Assembly: GCA_031272995.1 (NCBI GenBank)
Contig: JAISSY010000182.1
Span: 1-32,352 of the forward strand
Reading direction: 5' to 3'
DNA from: Azoarcus sp.
GTDB taxonomy: Bacteria; Pseudomonadota; Gammaproteobacteria; Burkholderiales; Rhodocyclaceae
DNA: 32,352 bases
The notes under the pieces were generated by a model that saw only the letters and a list, made by a program, of their open reading frames with translations, searched no databases and was not told where the DNA came from. Positions 9,253 through 17,780 of this stretch are shown piece after piece (within the stretch, counting starts at the first letter, position 1; every line of letters starts with the position of its first letter). The translations under genes were made by a program, and so were the position numbers.

Positions 9253-9435
9253 TCAGGATTCCGGCGGCTGGCTTTTGAGCCAGTCGCGCATGATGGCGTT
9301 GATCCGCGTCTGCCACCCTTTTCCGGTGGCGCGCAGACCTTCCAGCACGTCGATGTCCATACGCAGCGAAACCATTTGCTTCACGGGTCGCGTATAGGGC
9401 GGACGTCCTCTCCGTGGTTTTACTACTTCCGGCAT
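9253..9435 (-). CDS. BrnA-like antitoxin (DUF4415-type), no adjacent toxin
   Basis: RPVKQMVSLRMDIDVLEGLRATGKGWQTRINAIMRDWLKSQ, matching the BrnA-family motif of the type 'D.DVLE.FRATGKGWQTRIN..L..WL'. Confidence 0.7.
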   Translation of the reverse strand: MPEVVKPRRGRPPYTRPVKQMVSLRMDIDVLEGLRATGKGWQTRINAIMRDWLKSQPPES

Positions 9436-9839
9436 GGCTACAACCCCCCTTAGTTGCAGTTGTCTGGTTTGTCGTACCGCGACCCCTGTCGCGAGCCGTC
9501 AAAAATGTTACTGGTAGTATTTACAGAATTATAAGGCCAATAAAATTCAGCGACATGACAAAAAATGTAACTGTTGCGGCATGGTGCCATCATGGTCGTT
9601 TTTCCTCCGTGGTTCGATCTCCGGGCGCGACTTTCGGGGAAGCGTTCGCCCCGAAACCCATTTCACGCTTGGTACTTATTTAGGACACCCACGCCGGCAG
9701 CGTGTTCCCGCTAGATGCGAACCGCGCGATTATTCCAGCCAATTTGCTGCGGTTCGAGAATTTATCACGAATTCGACGCTCAACTTCCCGTGTCAAATGT
9801 CGTAGACAAACGTGACCCATCTCCAACAGAGACCCAACG

Positions 9840-10064
9840 ATGATAAACGTCAAACCCATCCACACCGAGGACGACTACAACGCCGCCCTCGCGCGCGTGG
9901 ACGAACTGTGGGAAGCCGAGCCGGGCTCGCCGGAGAGCGACGAATTGGAAGTGCTCGCGGTGCTGATCGGCAACTACGAAGAAGAACTGGCCGACTTCAC
10001 CGCCACCGTGCAGGCGGATTCCATCGAAGCCATCACCTATCTCATGGAGCAGCGCGGCCTGTGA
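9840..10064 (+). CDS. HigA-like protein, N-terminal region only (HTH domain absent)
   Basis: MINVKPIHTEDDYNAALARVDELWEAEPGSPESDELEVLAVLIGNYEEELADFTATVQADSIEAITYLMEQRGL resembles the region before the HTH of COG5499-type HigA antitoxins; stop directly after MEQRGL. Confidence 0.65.
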   Translation: MINVKPIHTEDDYNAALARVDELWEAEPGSPESDELEVLAVLIGNYEEELADFTATVQADSIEAITYLMEQRGL

Positions 10065-10083
10065 CGACGCGCGCCGGCGGCGC

Positions 10084-10266
10084 TCAATCGCGTTTTTCCT
10101 CCGCTTCGACGAGCATCGCGCCGGCGACGAACGTTTCGGCGATTTGACGCGCCTCGTGGATGATCGTCTTGCTGCTCAACGTCTTTCGAGCCTCCGGCTG
10201 CGAAAGCAGCGCCGGCAACACGTAAAGCGCGACGCGATCCACCAGACTGAGTTCGTCGAAATTCAT
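10084..10266 (-). CDS. Small conserved-looking protein at the end of the fliS-fliT operon, function unknown
   Basis: 60 aa MNFDELSLVDRVALYVLPALLSQPEARKTLSSKTIIHEARQIAETFVAGAMLVEAEEKRD; start overlaps the fliT-like stop (ATGA). Confidence 0.55.
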   Translation of the reverse strand: MNFDELSLVDRVALYVLPALLSQPEARKTLSSKTIIHEARQIAETFVAGAMLVEAEEKRD

Positions 10267-10538
10267 CAGTCCGTCTCCGCTTCCATCACCAACAGCAACT
10301 GCTTCGGGTCGTCGTGCAGCGGACGCACCTGTTCGGTGAGGCGAGCGAGGATGGAGAGCGCGCCCTCGATGGCGTCGCGGTCGGACACGTCGGCGGCGGG
10401 CAACTCACGCGCACGCTCGGCGAGCGAACTCATCACCCGGGCCGCTTCTTCCCAACGGCCCTCGGCGGTGAGCGCGCGCAATTCGGCGATCGCCTGCGCG
10501 AGCGCCTGATACGAACAAATTTTATCGGGAGGCATCAT
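10266..10538 (-). CDS. fliT: FliT-like flagellar chaperone
   Basis: MMPPDKICSYQALAQAIAELRALTAEGRWEEAARVMSSLAERARELPAAD...LTEQVRPLHDD; size and position downstream of fliS; start overlaps fliS stop. Confidence 0.6.
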   Translation of the reverse strand: MMPPDKICSYQALAQAIAELRALTAEGRWEEAARVMSSLAERARELPAADVSDRDAIEGALSILARLTEQVRPLHDDPKQLLLVMEAETD

Positions 10539-10936
10539 TTTTTCTGCTTGTCGGGATCGATCTGATTCCACGCCTCGTGGATTTCGCCGAGCAGTTTGAG
10601 CACTTCCTGCATGGCGTCGAGGTCGTTCTTCATGTTCGCGTACAGCAGCCGCGCGACCATGTAGTCGTACAGAGAGGCCAGACGCACGGCGAGTTCCCCC
10701 TGCCGCATGTCCAGACTCACCTTGAGTCCGTTGTTGATGATGTCGATGGCCTTGGAGATGCTCGTGCCGCGCTCGGCGATGCGCCCATGCTCCGCGTGCA
10801 CTTTGGCGACGTTGATCGCCGTCTCGGCGCCCTCGAACAACAGCACGATCAGCCGGTGCGGACTGGCGGTGACGATATCGGACTCGCGCCCGAGCTGCGC
10901 GTACTCGCGCGCCGGATTGGTATGGCTGCCAAACAT
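10535..10936 (-). CDS. fliS: Flagellar export chaperone FliS
   Basis: AREYAQLGRESDIVTASPHRLIVLLFEGAETAINVAKVHAEHGRIAERGTSISKAIDIINNGLKVSLDMRQGELAVRLASLYDYMVARLLYANMKND. Confidence 0.96.
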   Translation of the reverse strand: MFGSHTNPAREYAQLGRESDIVTASPHRLIVLLFEGAETAINVAKVHAEHGRIAERGTSISKAIDIINNGLKVSLDMRQGELAVRLASLYDYMVARLLYANMKNDLDAMQEVLKLLGEIHEAWNQIDPDKQKK

Positions 10937-10991
10937 GACTGCTTCTCCCTCGTTGCCGGCCGCGCCCTGCGGCCGGCTCGTTTCCAGTCCG

Positions 10992-12311
10992 TTACGAACT
11001 GCTGCTGCTCAGCGACGCCAGTTGTTGCGTCAGGTACGAACTGGTCGAATTCATGCTCGCCATCAGCGTATCGAGGGCGCTGAACTGCGAGCGATAGCGC
11101 GCCTCCACCGATTCCAGCCGCGTTTCCAACGCCGTCTGGCGTTTTTCCAGATTGGTGACGCTGGTCTTCAGGCTGTCGGTGGCCGATTGCACCGTCCCAC
11201 CGGTGGTGATGAGCTTGTCGACGCCGCTGTTGAAGCGCGAGCCGATTTCGCTGGTGAAATTCGCCACCGCCGCCGGATCGTTCGCCACCGCCTTGGCGAG
11301 CTTGTCGGCGTCCAGCGACAGCGTGCCGTCCGAGGTGAAGGTGATGCCGAGCGAGTTGAGCGACAGGCCGCTGGCGCTTTGTTCGTTGACCAGGCTGCGC
11401 AGCGCGGTCTGGGTTTCGCGCAGCACGCGATGGCCGTTCAGGGTGCCCGCCTCGCCGGTTTCGGAATCGTAGGAGCCGAGCGATTTGACGCTCGACACCA
11501 CGGCGTTGAACGCCGTGACGAAGGCGTTGAGACTTTCCTTGATCTTGTCGCCGTAGTCGGCGGTCACCGAAACCGTCGTCGGCGAACCGGCGTTGGTCGC
11601 CTTCAGGTTCAGGGTCACGCCGGCGACGGCGTCCTTCACCGTGTTCGATTCGCTGGTGATGCTGATGCCGTCGAGCTTGAATTGCGCACTCTGCGCGTTC
11701 TGTATCGTCGTTTCCGTTGCGCCGGTCGTGGCGCCGCCGCTGACGGTGAAGTTGTTGCTCGCGCCTTCCTTGCCGGTCAGCACCAGATATTGATTGCCAC
11801 TGCCGTCGTTGACCACCGTGGCGGAGATACCGGAGTCGGAACTGTTCACGGCGTTGGCCATCGACTCCAGCGTGTTGCTGGCCGCAGTGAAGTTGTAAGT
11901 CGTCCCGCCGACGGTGATGTCGAGTTGCTGACTGGCGTCGAGACCCTTAAGGCTGGTCTTTTGCGCCGTCGCCAGTTGCGACACTTCGAGGCTGTAGCTG
12001 CCGGCGATCGCGCCGGTTCCGGCCTCGACCCCCGCCACGCTTTCGTTGCCGACCTTGCCGGTGAAGGTGCCGAACTTGTCGAGCGCCGTTTGCAGCGTCG
12101 CCGGCTGCAAATTCTTCGCCGCCGTTTGCAGCGCCGACAACTTGCTGGTCAGCGTGCCGAGCGCGGAAATCTTGGTGTTGTAGGAGGAGAGCTGCGTCTT
12201 GAGCGTTTCGAGCGGCTGGCGCTCGACGTTCATCAAGCCGGTGACCAGCGATTCGAGATCCAGTCCGGACCCCACTCCGAGCGAGCTCCAGGTTGAGCTG
12301 ACGGTTGCCAT
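10992..12311 (-). CDS. fliD: Flagellar hook-associated protein 2 (filament cap)
   Basis: VSSTWSSLGVGSGLDLESLVTGLMNVERQPLETLKTQLSSYNTKISALGTLTSKLSALQTAAKNL; between fliS and flaG. Confidence 0.96.
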   Translation of the reverse strand: MATVSSTWSSLGVGSGLDLESLVTGLMNVERQPLETLKTQLSSYNTKISALGTLTSKLSALQTAAKNLQPATLQTALDKFGTFTGKVGNESVAGVEAGTGAIAGSYSLEVSQLATAQKTSLKGLDASQQLDITVGGTTYNFTAASNTLESMANAVNSSDSGISATVVNDGSGNQYLVLTGKEGASNNFTVSGGATTGATETTIQNAQSAQFKLDGISITSESNTVKDAVAGVTLNLKATNAGSPTTVSVTADYGDKIKESLNAFVTAFNAVVSSVKSLGSYDSETGEAGTLNGHRVLRETQTALRSLVNEQSASGLSLNSLGITFTSDGTLSLDADKLAKAVANDPAAVANFTSEIGSRFNSGVDKLITTGGTVQSATDSLKTSVTNLEKRQTALETRLESVEARYRSQFSALDTLMASMNSTSSYLTQQLASLSSSSS

Positions 12312-12382
12312 GTCGTTCTCCCCCTAATCAAATTCCAACGACGCCGAGTCCCGCCGACGCGGGCCGTTCGTGTGCTTCGGCG

Positions 12383-12799
12383 TCATGCTTCCTGTTCCAC
12401 CAGCAGTCCTTCCGGTTTCTCCATCGCTTCCGACAACGCCTTGGCGATGGCGAGAATCTTGTCGGACGGAAACTGCTTGATGACCTCTTTCGTCTCGGTG
12501 TCCATCACCTTGACGACGAATTTCCCCGCCTCTTTGTCGACGGAGAATTGCAGCGCGGTCACGTAAGGGCTGATGAAGTCGTTGATCTTCTCCACGCTCT
12601 CCTCGACCGCCTGCTCCAGTTCTTTTTCGTTCGCGGCGCGCACCGCATCGCTGACCTGTTCGGCCCGACTCGGTTGACGCTGCTCGGGAACGCTCGCGGC
12701 GGTGCCGCTATCCGGTGTCGCGGGCGTCGACGCGGTAGCCGGCGCGCGGTAAGGCGTTGCCTGCCCCGCGACTGTGGTGCTTATAGTATTGATGACCAC
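12383..12799 (-). CDS. flaG: FlaG family protein
   Basis: VEKINDFISPYVTALQFSVDKEAGKFVVKVMDTETKEVIKQFPSDKILAIAKALSEAMEKPEGLLVEQEA. Confidence 0.93.
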   Translation of the reverse strand: MVINTISTTVAGQATPYRAPATASTPATPDSGTAASVPEQRQPSRAEQVSDAVRAANEKELEQAVEESVEKINDFISPYVTALQFSVDKEAGKFVVKVMDTETKEVIKQFPSDKILAIAKALSEAMEKPEGLLVEQEA

Positions 12800-12826
12800 G
12801 ATTCGGCTCTCTCTGATGTGGCGGAA

Positions 12827-12855
12827 GGGAGCGTCGCCCGATTGCCGACGCTCCC
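12827..12855 (-). terminator. Hairpin downstream of flagellin 1
   Basis: GGGAGCGTCG...CGACGCTCCC, 10-bp perfect stem, 9-nt loop; weak T-tract. Confidence 0.55.
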
Positions 12856-12890
12856 ACCCTACTCGTTACGGCTGCAAACCGCCGTGACCG

Positions 12891-13709
12891 TTATCTCAAC
12901 AGCGACAACACGTTCTGCGGCAGCGCGTTGGCCTGCGAGAGCATCGCCACGCCCGCTTGTTGCAGCACCTGAGCGCGCGCCAGCTTCGAGGTTTCTTCGG
13001 CGTAGTCGGCGTCCATGATGCGGCTGCGTGCCGATTCGGTGTTTTCATGCGCGGCGGACAACTGCGTCAGCACGCCTTCGAACCGGTTCTGGATGGCGCC
13101 CAACGAAGCGCGGTTGGTGTTGATGCTCTGAATGGCGGCGTCGAGCTTGGAGATTTCGCTCAAAGCGTTCGCCCCGGTAGAACCGGACAACGAACCCGCG
13201 GCCACGGAGACATTGGCGATCGAGATGGCGATTTGCGATTCGCCCGTGGTGGTCGCGCCGACCTGGAAGGTGACGCCGCTGGCGAAATTGCCGTTCAACA
13301 GTTGCTTGCCGTTGAAGTTGGTGGCGCTGATGACGCGGTTGATTTCGGACGCCAGTTGCTGGTATTCGGTATTGAGCGCGTCGCGGTTGTCGGAGTCGTA
13401 TTGGCCGGAAGCCGCTTGCACCGCCAGTTCGCGCATCCGTTGCAGGTGTTCGCCGATGACGTTCATGCCGGCTTCGGCGGTTTGCGCCAGCGACAGACCG
13501 TCGTTGGCGTTGCGGATCGCGACGGTCATGCCGCGCGACTGGGCGTTCATTTTTTCGGCCACGGCCAAACCGGCGGCGTCGTCCTTGGAGCTGTTGATGC
13601 GCAAGCCGGAGGACAGGCGTTGCAGCGCGGTGTTCAACGAACCTTGCGAAGTGTTCAGATTGCGTTGCGCGTTCAGCGACGAGATGTTGGTGTTGATGAT
13701 TTGTGCCAT
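12891..13709 (-). CDS. fliC: Flagellin 1 (short form, little or no D2/D3 insert)
   Basis: MAQIINTNISSLNAQRNLNTSQGSLNTALQRLSSGLRINSSKDDAAGLAVAEKM...C-terminus QVLQQAGVAMLSQANALPQNVLSLLR; 272 aa. Confidence 0.97.
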   Translation of the reverse strand: MAQIINTNISSLNAQRNLNTSQGSLNTALQRLSSGLRINSSKDDAAGLAVAEKMNAQSRGMTVAIRNANDGLSLAQTAEAGMNVIGEHLQRMRELAVQAASGQYDSDNRDALNTEYQQLASEINRVISATNFNGKQLLNGNFASGVTFQVGATTTGESQIAISIANVSVAAGSLSGSTGANALSEISKLDAAIQSINTNRASLGAIQNRFEGVLTQLSAAHENTESARSRIMDADYAEETSKLARAQVLQQAGVAMLSQANALPQNVLSLLR

Positions 13710-13809
13710 TTTGGTTCTCCTTCAGGGTAGACCTTGTTCGAGTCAGAGCGGAACGTTGGACGACTACCCGAGGCTTCGATGGTGTCCGCTGCTCGTCTGC
13801 TTGGATGCT

Positions 13810-13836
13810 GTAACGGCGACCGAACAAATTTCTTTA
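13810..13836 (-). promoter_or_regulatory. Sigma-28 (FliA)-type promoter of flagellin 1
   Basis: Minus strand TAAA-N15-GCCGTTAC (consensus TAAA-N15-GCCGATAA), about 100 nt upstream of the ATG. Confidence 0.7.
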
Positions 13837-13948
13837 GCCCGCGAGCGGTTTTTGTGTCCGGAATCGTGGTTTTCCACAATGCGACGTGAAAAACGTCACG
13901 ACAAACAAAGGCGCCCGCCCCGGGGTAGGCCGGGTCGGGCGGCGTCAA

Positions 13949-14020
13949 GGGCGAATAATCATTCGCCCCTACAGTTCGTGGTTCATGGCGGTTTTTGTAG
14001 GGGCAAATAATTATTTGCCC
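13949..14020. repeat. REPIN/MITE-like pair of inverted palindromic repeats
   Basis: GGGCGAATAATCATTCGCCCCTACA (13949-13973) and TGTAGGGGCAAATAATTATTTGCCC (13996-14020): each an 8-bp palindrome with 4-nt loop, and inverted with respect to one another across 22 nt. Confidence 0.75.
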
Positions 14021-14049
14021 AAACCACGACCGCCCGAACCCCACCGCCA

Positions 14050-14874
14050 TTACCCCTGCAACAGACTCAACACGTTCTGCGGCAAGGCGTTCGCCTGCGT
14101 CAGCATCGCCACCCCGGCCTGTTGCAGCACCTGCGCCCGCGCCAGCGCGGCGGTCTCGGCCGCGTAGTCGGCGTCCATGATGCGGCTGCGCGAGGCGGTG
14201 GTCGCTTCGTGCGCCGAGGCCAATTGCGTCAGCACGCCCTCGAAACGGTTCTGGATGGCGCCCAACGAGGCTCGATTGGTGTTGATCTGATTGATGATGC
14301 CGTCGAGCTTGCTCATCTCGGAGAGCGCGTTGCTGCCGGTCGCGCCGGAAATGCTGGCAAGGTTGTTGACGATGATTTGCCCGATGCTCACCGCGATTTG
14401 CGATTCCGCCGTCGTCGTCGGCCCCACCTGGAAGGTGATGCCGTTGGAGAAGGTGCCGTCGAGCAGTTTCTGTCCGTTGAAGTTGGTGGCACTGATGACG
14501 CGGTCGATTTCCGAGCGCAGTTCCTGAAATTCGGTATCCAGCGCGGCGCGGTTGTCGGAATCATACTGACCGGAAGCCGCCTGCACCGCCAGTTCGCGCA
14601 TCCGTTGCAGGTGTTCGCTGATGACGTTCATCCCCGCCTCGGCGGTCTGCGCCAGCGAAATGCCGTCGTTGGCGTTGCGGATGGCGACCGTCATGCCGCG
14701 CGCCTGCGCGTTCATTTTCTCCGCCACCGCCAAACCGGCGGCGTCGTCCTTGGAGCTGTTGACCCGCAGGCCGGACGAGAGCCGTTGCAGCGCGGTGGTC
14801 AGCGACCCCTGCGAGGTGTTGAGGTTGCGTTGCGCGTTCAGCGACTGAATGTTGGTGTTGATGACTTGTGGCAT
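14050..14874 (-). CDS. fliC: Flagellin 2 (short form)
   Basis: MPQVINTNIQSLNAQRNLNTSQGSLTTALQRLSSGLRVNSSKDDAAGLAVAEKM...QVLQQAGVAMLTQANALPQNVLSLLQG; start ATG at 14874, not 15297. Confidence 0.97.
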   Translation of the reverse strand: MPQVINTNIQSLNAQRNLNTSQGSLTTALQRLSSGLRVNSSKDDAAGLAVAEKMNAQARGMTVAIRNANDGISLAQTAEAGMNVISEHLQRMRELAVQAASGQYDSDNRAALDTEFQELRSEIDRVISATNFNGQKLLDGTFSNGITFQVGPTTTAESQIAVSIGQIIVNNLASISGATGSNALSEMSKLDGIINQINTNRASLGAIQNRFEGVLTQLASAHEATTASRSRIMDADYAAETAALARAQVLQQAGVAMLTQANALPQNVLSLLQG

Positions 14875-14927
14875 TTTGTTTTCTCCTCCGGCTCCTTGCC
14901 GGATTTCCGTTGCTTCGCCCCCTGATG

Positions 14928-14943
14928 AGCACATAGCGTGCCA
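14928..14943 (-). promoter_or_regulatory. Sigma-54 (-24/-12) promoter of flagellin 2
   Basis: Minus strand TGGCACGCTATGTGCT vs TGGCACGN4TTGCW, correct GG-GC spacing; about 55 nt from -12 to ATG. Confidence 0.7.
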
Positions 14944-15082
14944 AGCGGATATGCCCGCCGCCCGGAATCGCGCCGAGGGTGACGAATTTAACGAATCCGT
15001 GAATTGCTGCCCTTGCCGAAAGCCGCGCCAATGGCGAGGCTTGCAACCATTACAAAAGCATGGCGAAAAAAGGGAGAGCCGC

Positions 15083-17485
15083 GTGTCCGTCAAGCTGAAC
15101 CATTTGCTCAAGCGCGCCGAAAAGGCGCTCGACAAACACGACCACGCCAGCGCCGGCGCGCTGTTCGAGGAAGCGGTGACGCTTGCCCCCGCGGCGCACA
15201 AGGGTTGGTACGGACTCGGTCTGGTGGCCGCGAACATCGGGCAGGACGACACCGCCGCCACCTTTTTCGCGCAAGCGGCGGAATTGCAGCCGGACAACGT
15301 CGCCTACCGGCAAAAGCTCGGCGAAACCCTCGCCCGGCTCGGCCAGATACAGGAAGGACTCGCCCACCTGCAAGCCGCCCGCCGCCTCGCGCCCAGAGAC
15401 GCCAACGTGCTGTGCGCGCTCTCCGGCGGCTACGTCAAGGCCGGCGACTGGCACAAGGCCAAGGCCGTGTTGCAGGAAGTCGTGCGTCTGCCGCATCCGC
15501 AAGGGGCGCACTTTTGCCTGTTGGGGCTGGCTTGCCAGCACCTCGGCGAACTCGACGAAGCGCTGCCGGCGCTGCAGAAAGCCACCGCGCTGGCGCCGCG
15601 CTTCGCGGACGCGTGGCTGTCGCTCGCCCATCTCTATGTAGACAGAAACCAACTGGACAAGGCAGACGACGCGCTGCGCCGCCTGCAGGAACTGGCGCCC
15701 GACGCCGCGACCACGCAGGCGCTGGCGGGCGACGTCGCTTGGGGACACGGCAACACCCGCGAAGCGGCAAAATTTTACGCACAGGCGGCAGAAACTGCCC
15801 CCGACAACGTCGACTATCGCGCCAAGCTCGCCGTCGCGCTCGTCATGTCGGGCAACGCGCTCGCCGCCATCGACGCCATGGAGGAGTGCCACCGCCTCGG
15901 CATGCCGGAGGACTGGATACTCGAAAAACTCGGCACCCTGTTCACGCTGAAGTATTGGACGCCGATGGCGCGCGAAAACCTCGAAATGGCGGTCGAGCGC
16001 AACCCGGACAACCTCGCGGCGTGGAACGCCCTGTTGATGACCTACGCCCGCAGCGGCGAGAGCGAAAACGTGCGCAAGGCCGCGAACGCCATCCTCGACA
16101 AGGAACCCGACAACCTCTACGCGCTGATGAACCTGACCACTTGGTACGACGATCAGGGGCGCCACGACGAAGCGATGGAACTCGTCGAGCGCTGTCTGAA
16201 AATCGCCCCCACCAATCGCGGCATTTACAGCAAGGCGCTGTGGGTGATGTTGAGTTCGTCGTCGGAAAGCGCGGCGGACATCCTCGCCATGGCGCGCCGC
16301 ATGGACGAACTGTGCCTGCGGGCGCTGAAACGCGACAACGATTTCGCCACCCGCGACCGCAACCCGGAACGGCGGCTGAAAATCGGTTGGGTGTCGTCCG
16401 ACCTGCGCCAACACCCGGTGGCGGCCTTCGTGCAGCCGTTCATGCCCCATCTCGACCACGAAGCGCTGGAGATCTTCGTGTATTACAACTTCACCGAGGA
16501 GGACGCCATCACCCGGCAAATCAAGCCGTGCGCCGACCATTGGCGCACCGTCGCCGGCATCGGCGACGACGCCTTCGCCGACCTCGTCGAAGGCGACGAA
16601 ATCGACATCCTCGTCGACCTGAACGGCTTCACCGACAACGGACGCACCGGCGCCATCGCCCGCAAACCCGCCCCCATCGTGGCGGGATGGCTCGGCTTTC
16701 CCGGCACCAGCGGCATGACGGCGACGGATTACGTCCTCGTGCCGCCCGACGAGGTGCTGGAGCGCGGCGTATGGTGCTCGGAAACCCCGTGGCCGCTGCC
16801 GCACTGCTACGGCGTGCGCGAAAACATCGCGAACGTCGCCGTCCAACCCGGTCTGCCCTGCGAGCGCAGCGACAAGCCATTCACCTTCGCCTGCCTCAAC
16901 CACTTCCGCAAAGCGAGCGTGCACACCATCGAACTGTGGAGCCACATCCTCAACGCCGTGCCGGAAGCGCGTCTGGTGCTGGTCGCCATCGGCGGCAAGG
17001 ACGACGCCACCATCAAATACTTCCGCAGCCGTTTCGAGCGCCACGGCGCCAACCCCGATCAGGTGGAGTTTCGCGGCTACGTGGCGCGGCAAAAGTATTT
17101 CGACAGCTACAACGAAATCGACCTCGGCCTCGACCCCTTCCCCTTCAACGGCGGCACCACCGGTTACGACTCGATCTGGATGGGCGTGCCCTTCGTGACC
17201 TTGCCGGGCGAACATCTCTCCGCCCGCATGGGCAAAGCGATTCTGGAAAACGTCGGCCTGCAAGAATTGGTGGCGAAAAGCGCCGACGATTACGTAGACA
17301 TCGCAGTAAAACTGGCGCGCGACCACGAGCGTTTGAAGGCGCTACGCGCCAACCTGCGCGAGCGAATGCTCGCCAGCCCGCTGCTCGACGCCCCGCTGAT
17401 GGCGAAAAATCTAGAAGAAGCCTTTCGCGGCATGTGGCGGCGGTGGTGCGAGAAACGTCTCAGCGCACCGGCTCCAGATCGCTGA
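15083..17485 (+). CDS. TPR + GT41 (SPINDLY/O-GlcNAc transferase-like) glycosyltransferase
   Basis: N-terminal TPRs; C-terminus RLKIGWVSSDLRQHPVAAFVQPFMPHLD...ILVDLNGFTDNGRTGAIARKPAPIVAGWLGFPGTSGMTATDYVL...NHFRKASVHTIELWSHILNAVPEARLVL...LGLDPFPFNGGTTGYDSIWMGVPFVTLPG. GTG start at 15083 (AGGGAGAG upstream). Confidence 0.92.
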   Translation: MSVKLNHLLKRAEKALDKHDHASAGALFEEAVTLAPAAHKGWYGLGLVAANIGQDDTAATFFAQAAELQPDNVAYRQKLGETLARLGQIQEGLAHLQAARRLAPRDANVLCALSGGYVKAGDWHKAKAVLQEVVRLPHPQGAHFCLLGLACQHLGELDEALPALQKATALAPRFADAWLSLAHLYVDRNQLDKADDALRRLQELAPDAATTQALAGDVAWGHGNTREAAKFYAQAAETAPDNVDYRAKLAVALVMSGNALAAIDAMEECHRLGMPEDWILEKLGTLFTLKYWTPMARENLEMAVERNPDNLAAWNALLMTYARSGESENVRKAANAILDKEPDNLYALMNLTTWYDDQGRHDEAMELVERCLKIAPTNRGIYSKALWVMLSSSSESAADILAMARRMDELCLRALKRDNDFATRDRNPERRLKIGWVSSDLRQHPVAAFVQPFMPHLDHEALEIFVYYNFTEEDAITRQIKPCADHWRTVAGIGDDAFADLVEGDEIDILVDLNGFTDNGRTGAIARKPAPIVAGWLGFPGTSGMTATDYVLVPPDEVLERGVWCSETPWPLPHCYGVRENIANVAVQPGLPCERSDKPFTFACLNHFRKASVHTIELWSHILNAVPEARLVLVAIGGKDDATIKYFRSRFERHGANPDQVEFRGYVARQKYFDSYNEIDLGLDPFPFNGGTTGYDSIWMGVPFVTLPGEHLSARMGKAILENVGLQELVAKSADDYVDIAVKLARDHERLKALRANLRERMLASPLLDAPLMAKNLEEAFRGMWRRWCEKRLSAPAPDR

Positions 17486-17780
17486 AATTGTTGAACTTCA
17501 CCGCCCGATCCGGGAAGCGCGCGATGATTTCGAGTTCGCCGCCCATGGCCTCGACGTATTTGCGCAGGGTCGAGATATATATATCCGTGCGCTTTTCGAG
17601 CTTGGCGACGGCGGGTTGCTGGATGTGCAAGGTCTCGGCGACCTCCTTCTGCGACAACCCGCGCGCCTGACGCAGTTCGTCGAGGCGCATTTCGGCCAGT
17701 CTGGCCTGCGCCCACGCATGTGCCCTCTCCTGTGCCTCTGGCGGCATCTTTGCCACGAGTTCGGAAAATTTCTTAGCCAT
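17460..17780 (-). CDS. XRE/HTH antitoxin (HigA-like)
   Basis: LDELRQARGLSQKEVAETLHIQQPAVAKLEKRTDIYISTLRKYVEAMGGELEIIARF; directly follows and overlaps the toxin gene. Confidence 0.88.
   Translation of the reverse strand: MAKKFSELVAKMPPEAQERAHAWAQARLAEMRLDELRQARGLSQKEVAETLHIQQPAVAKLEKRTDIYISTLRKYVEAMGGELEIIARFPDRAVKFNNFSDLEPVR

Noticed and set aside
9680-9865. 61-aa minus-strand ORF
   Set aside because: No recognisable motif, partly overlaps the HigA-like gene, no support beyond being open.
15050-17326. 758-aa minus-strand ORF opposite the OGT-like gene
   Set aside because: Antisense shadow of a GC-rich coding gene with no recognisable domain.
15004-17670. 888-aa plus-strand ORF overlapping the OGT-like gene in another frame
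   Set aside because: Arg/Pro/Ala-rich out-of-frame translation; the 14849-frame ORF encodes clear TPR and GT41 motifs.
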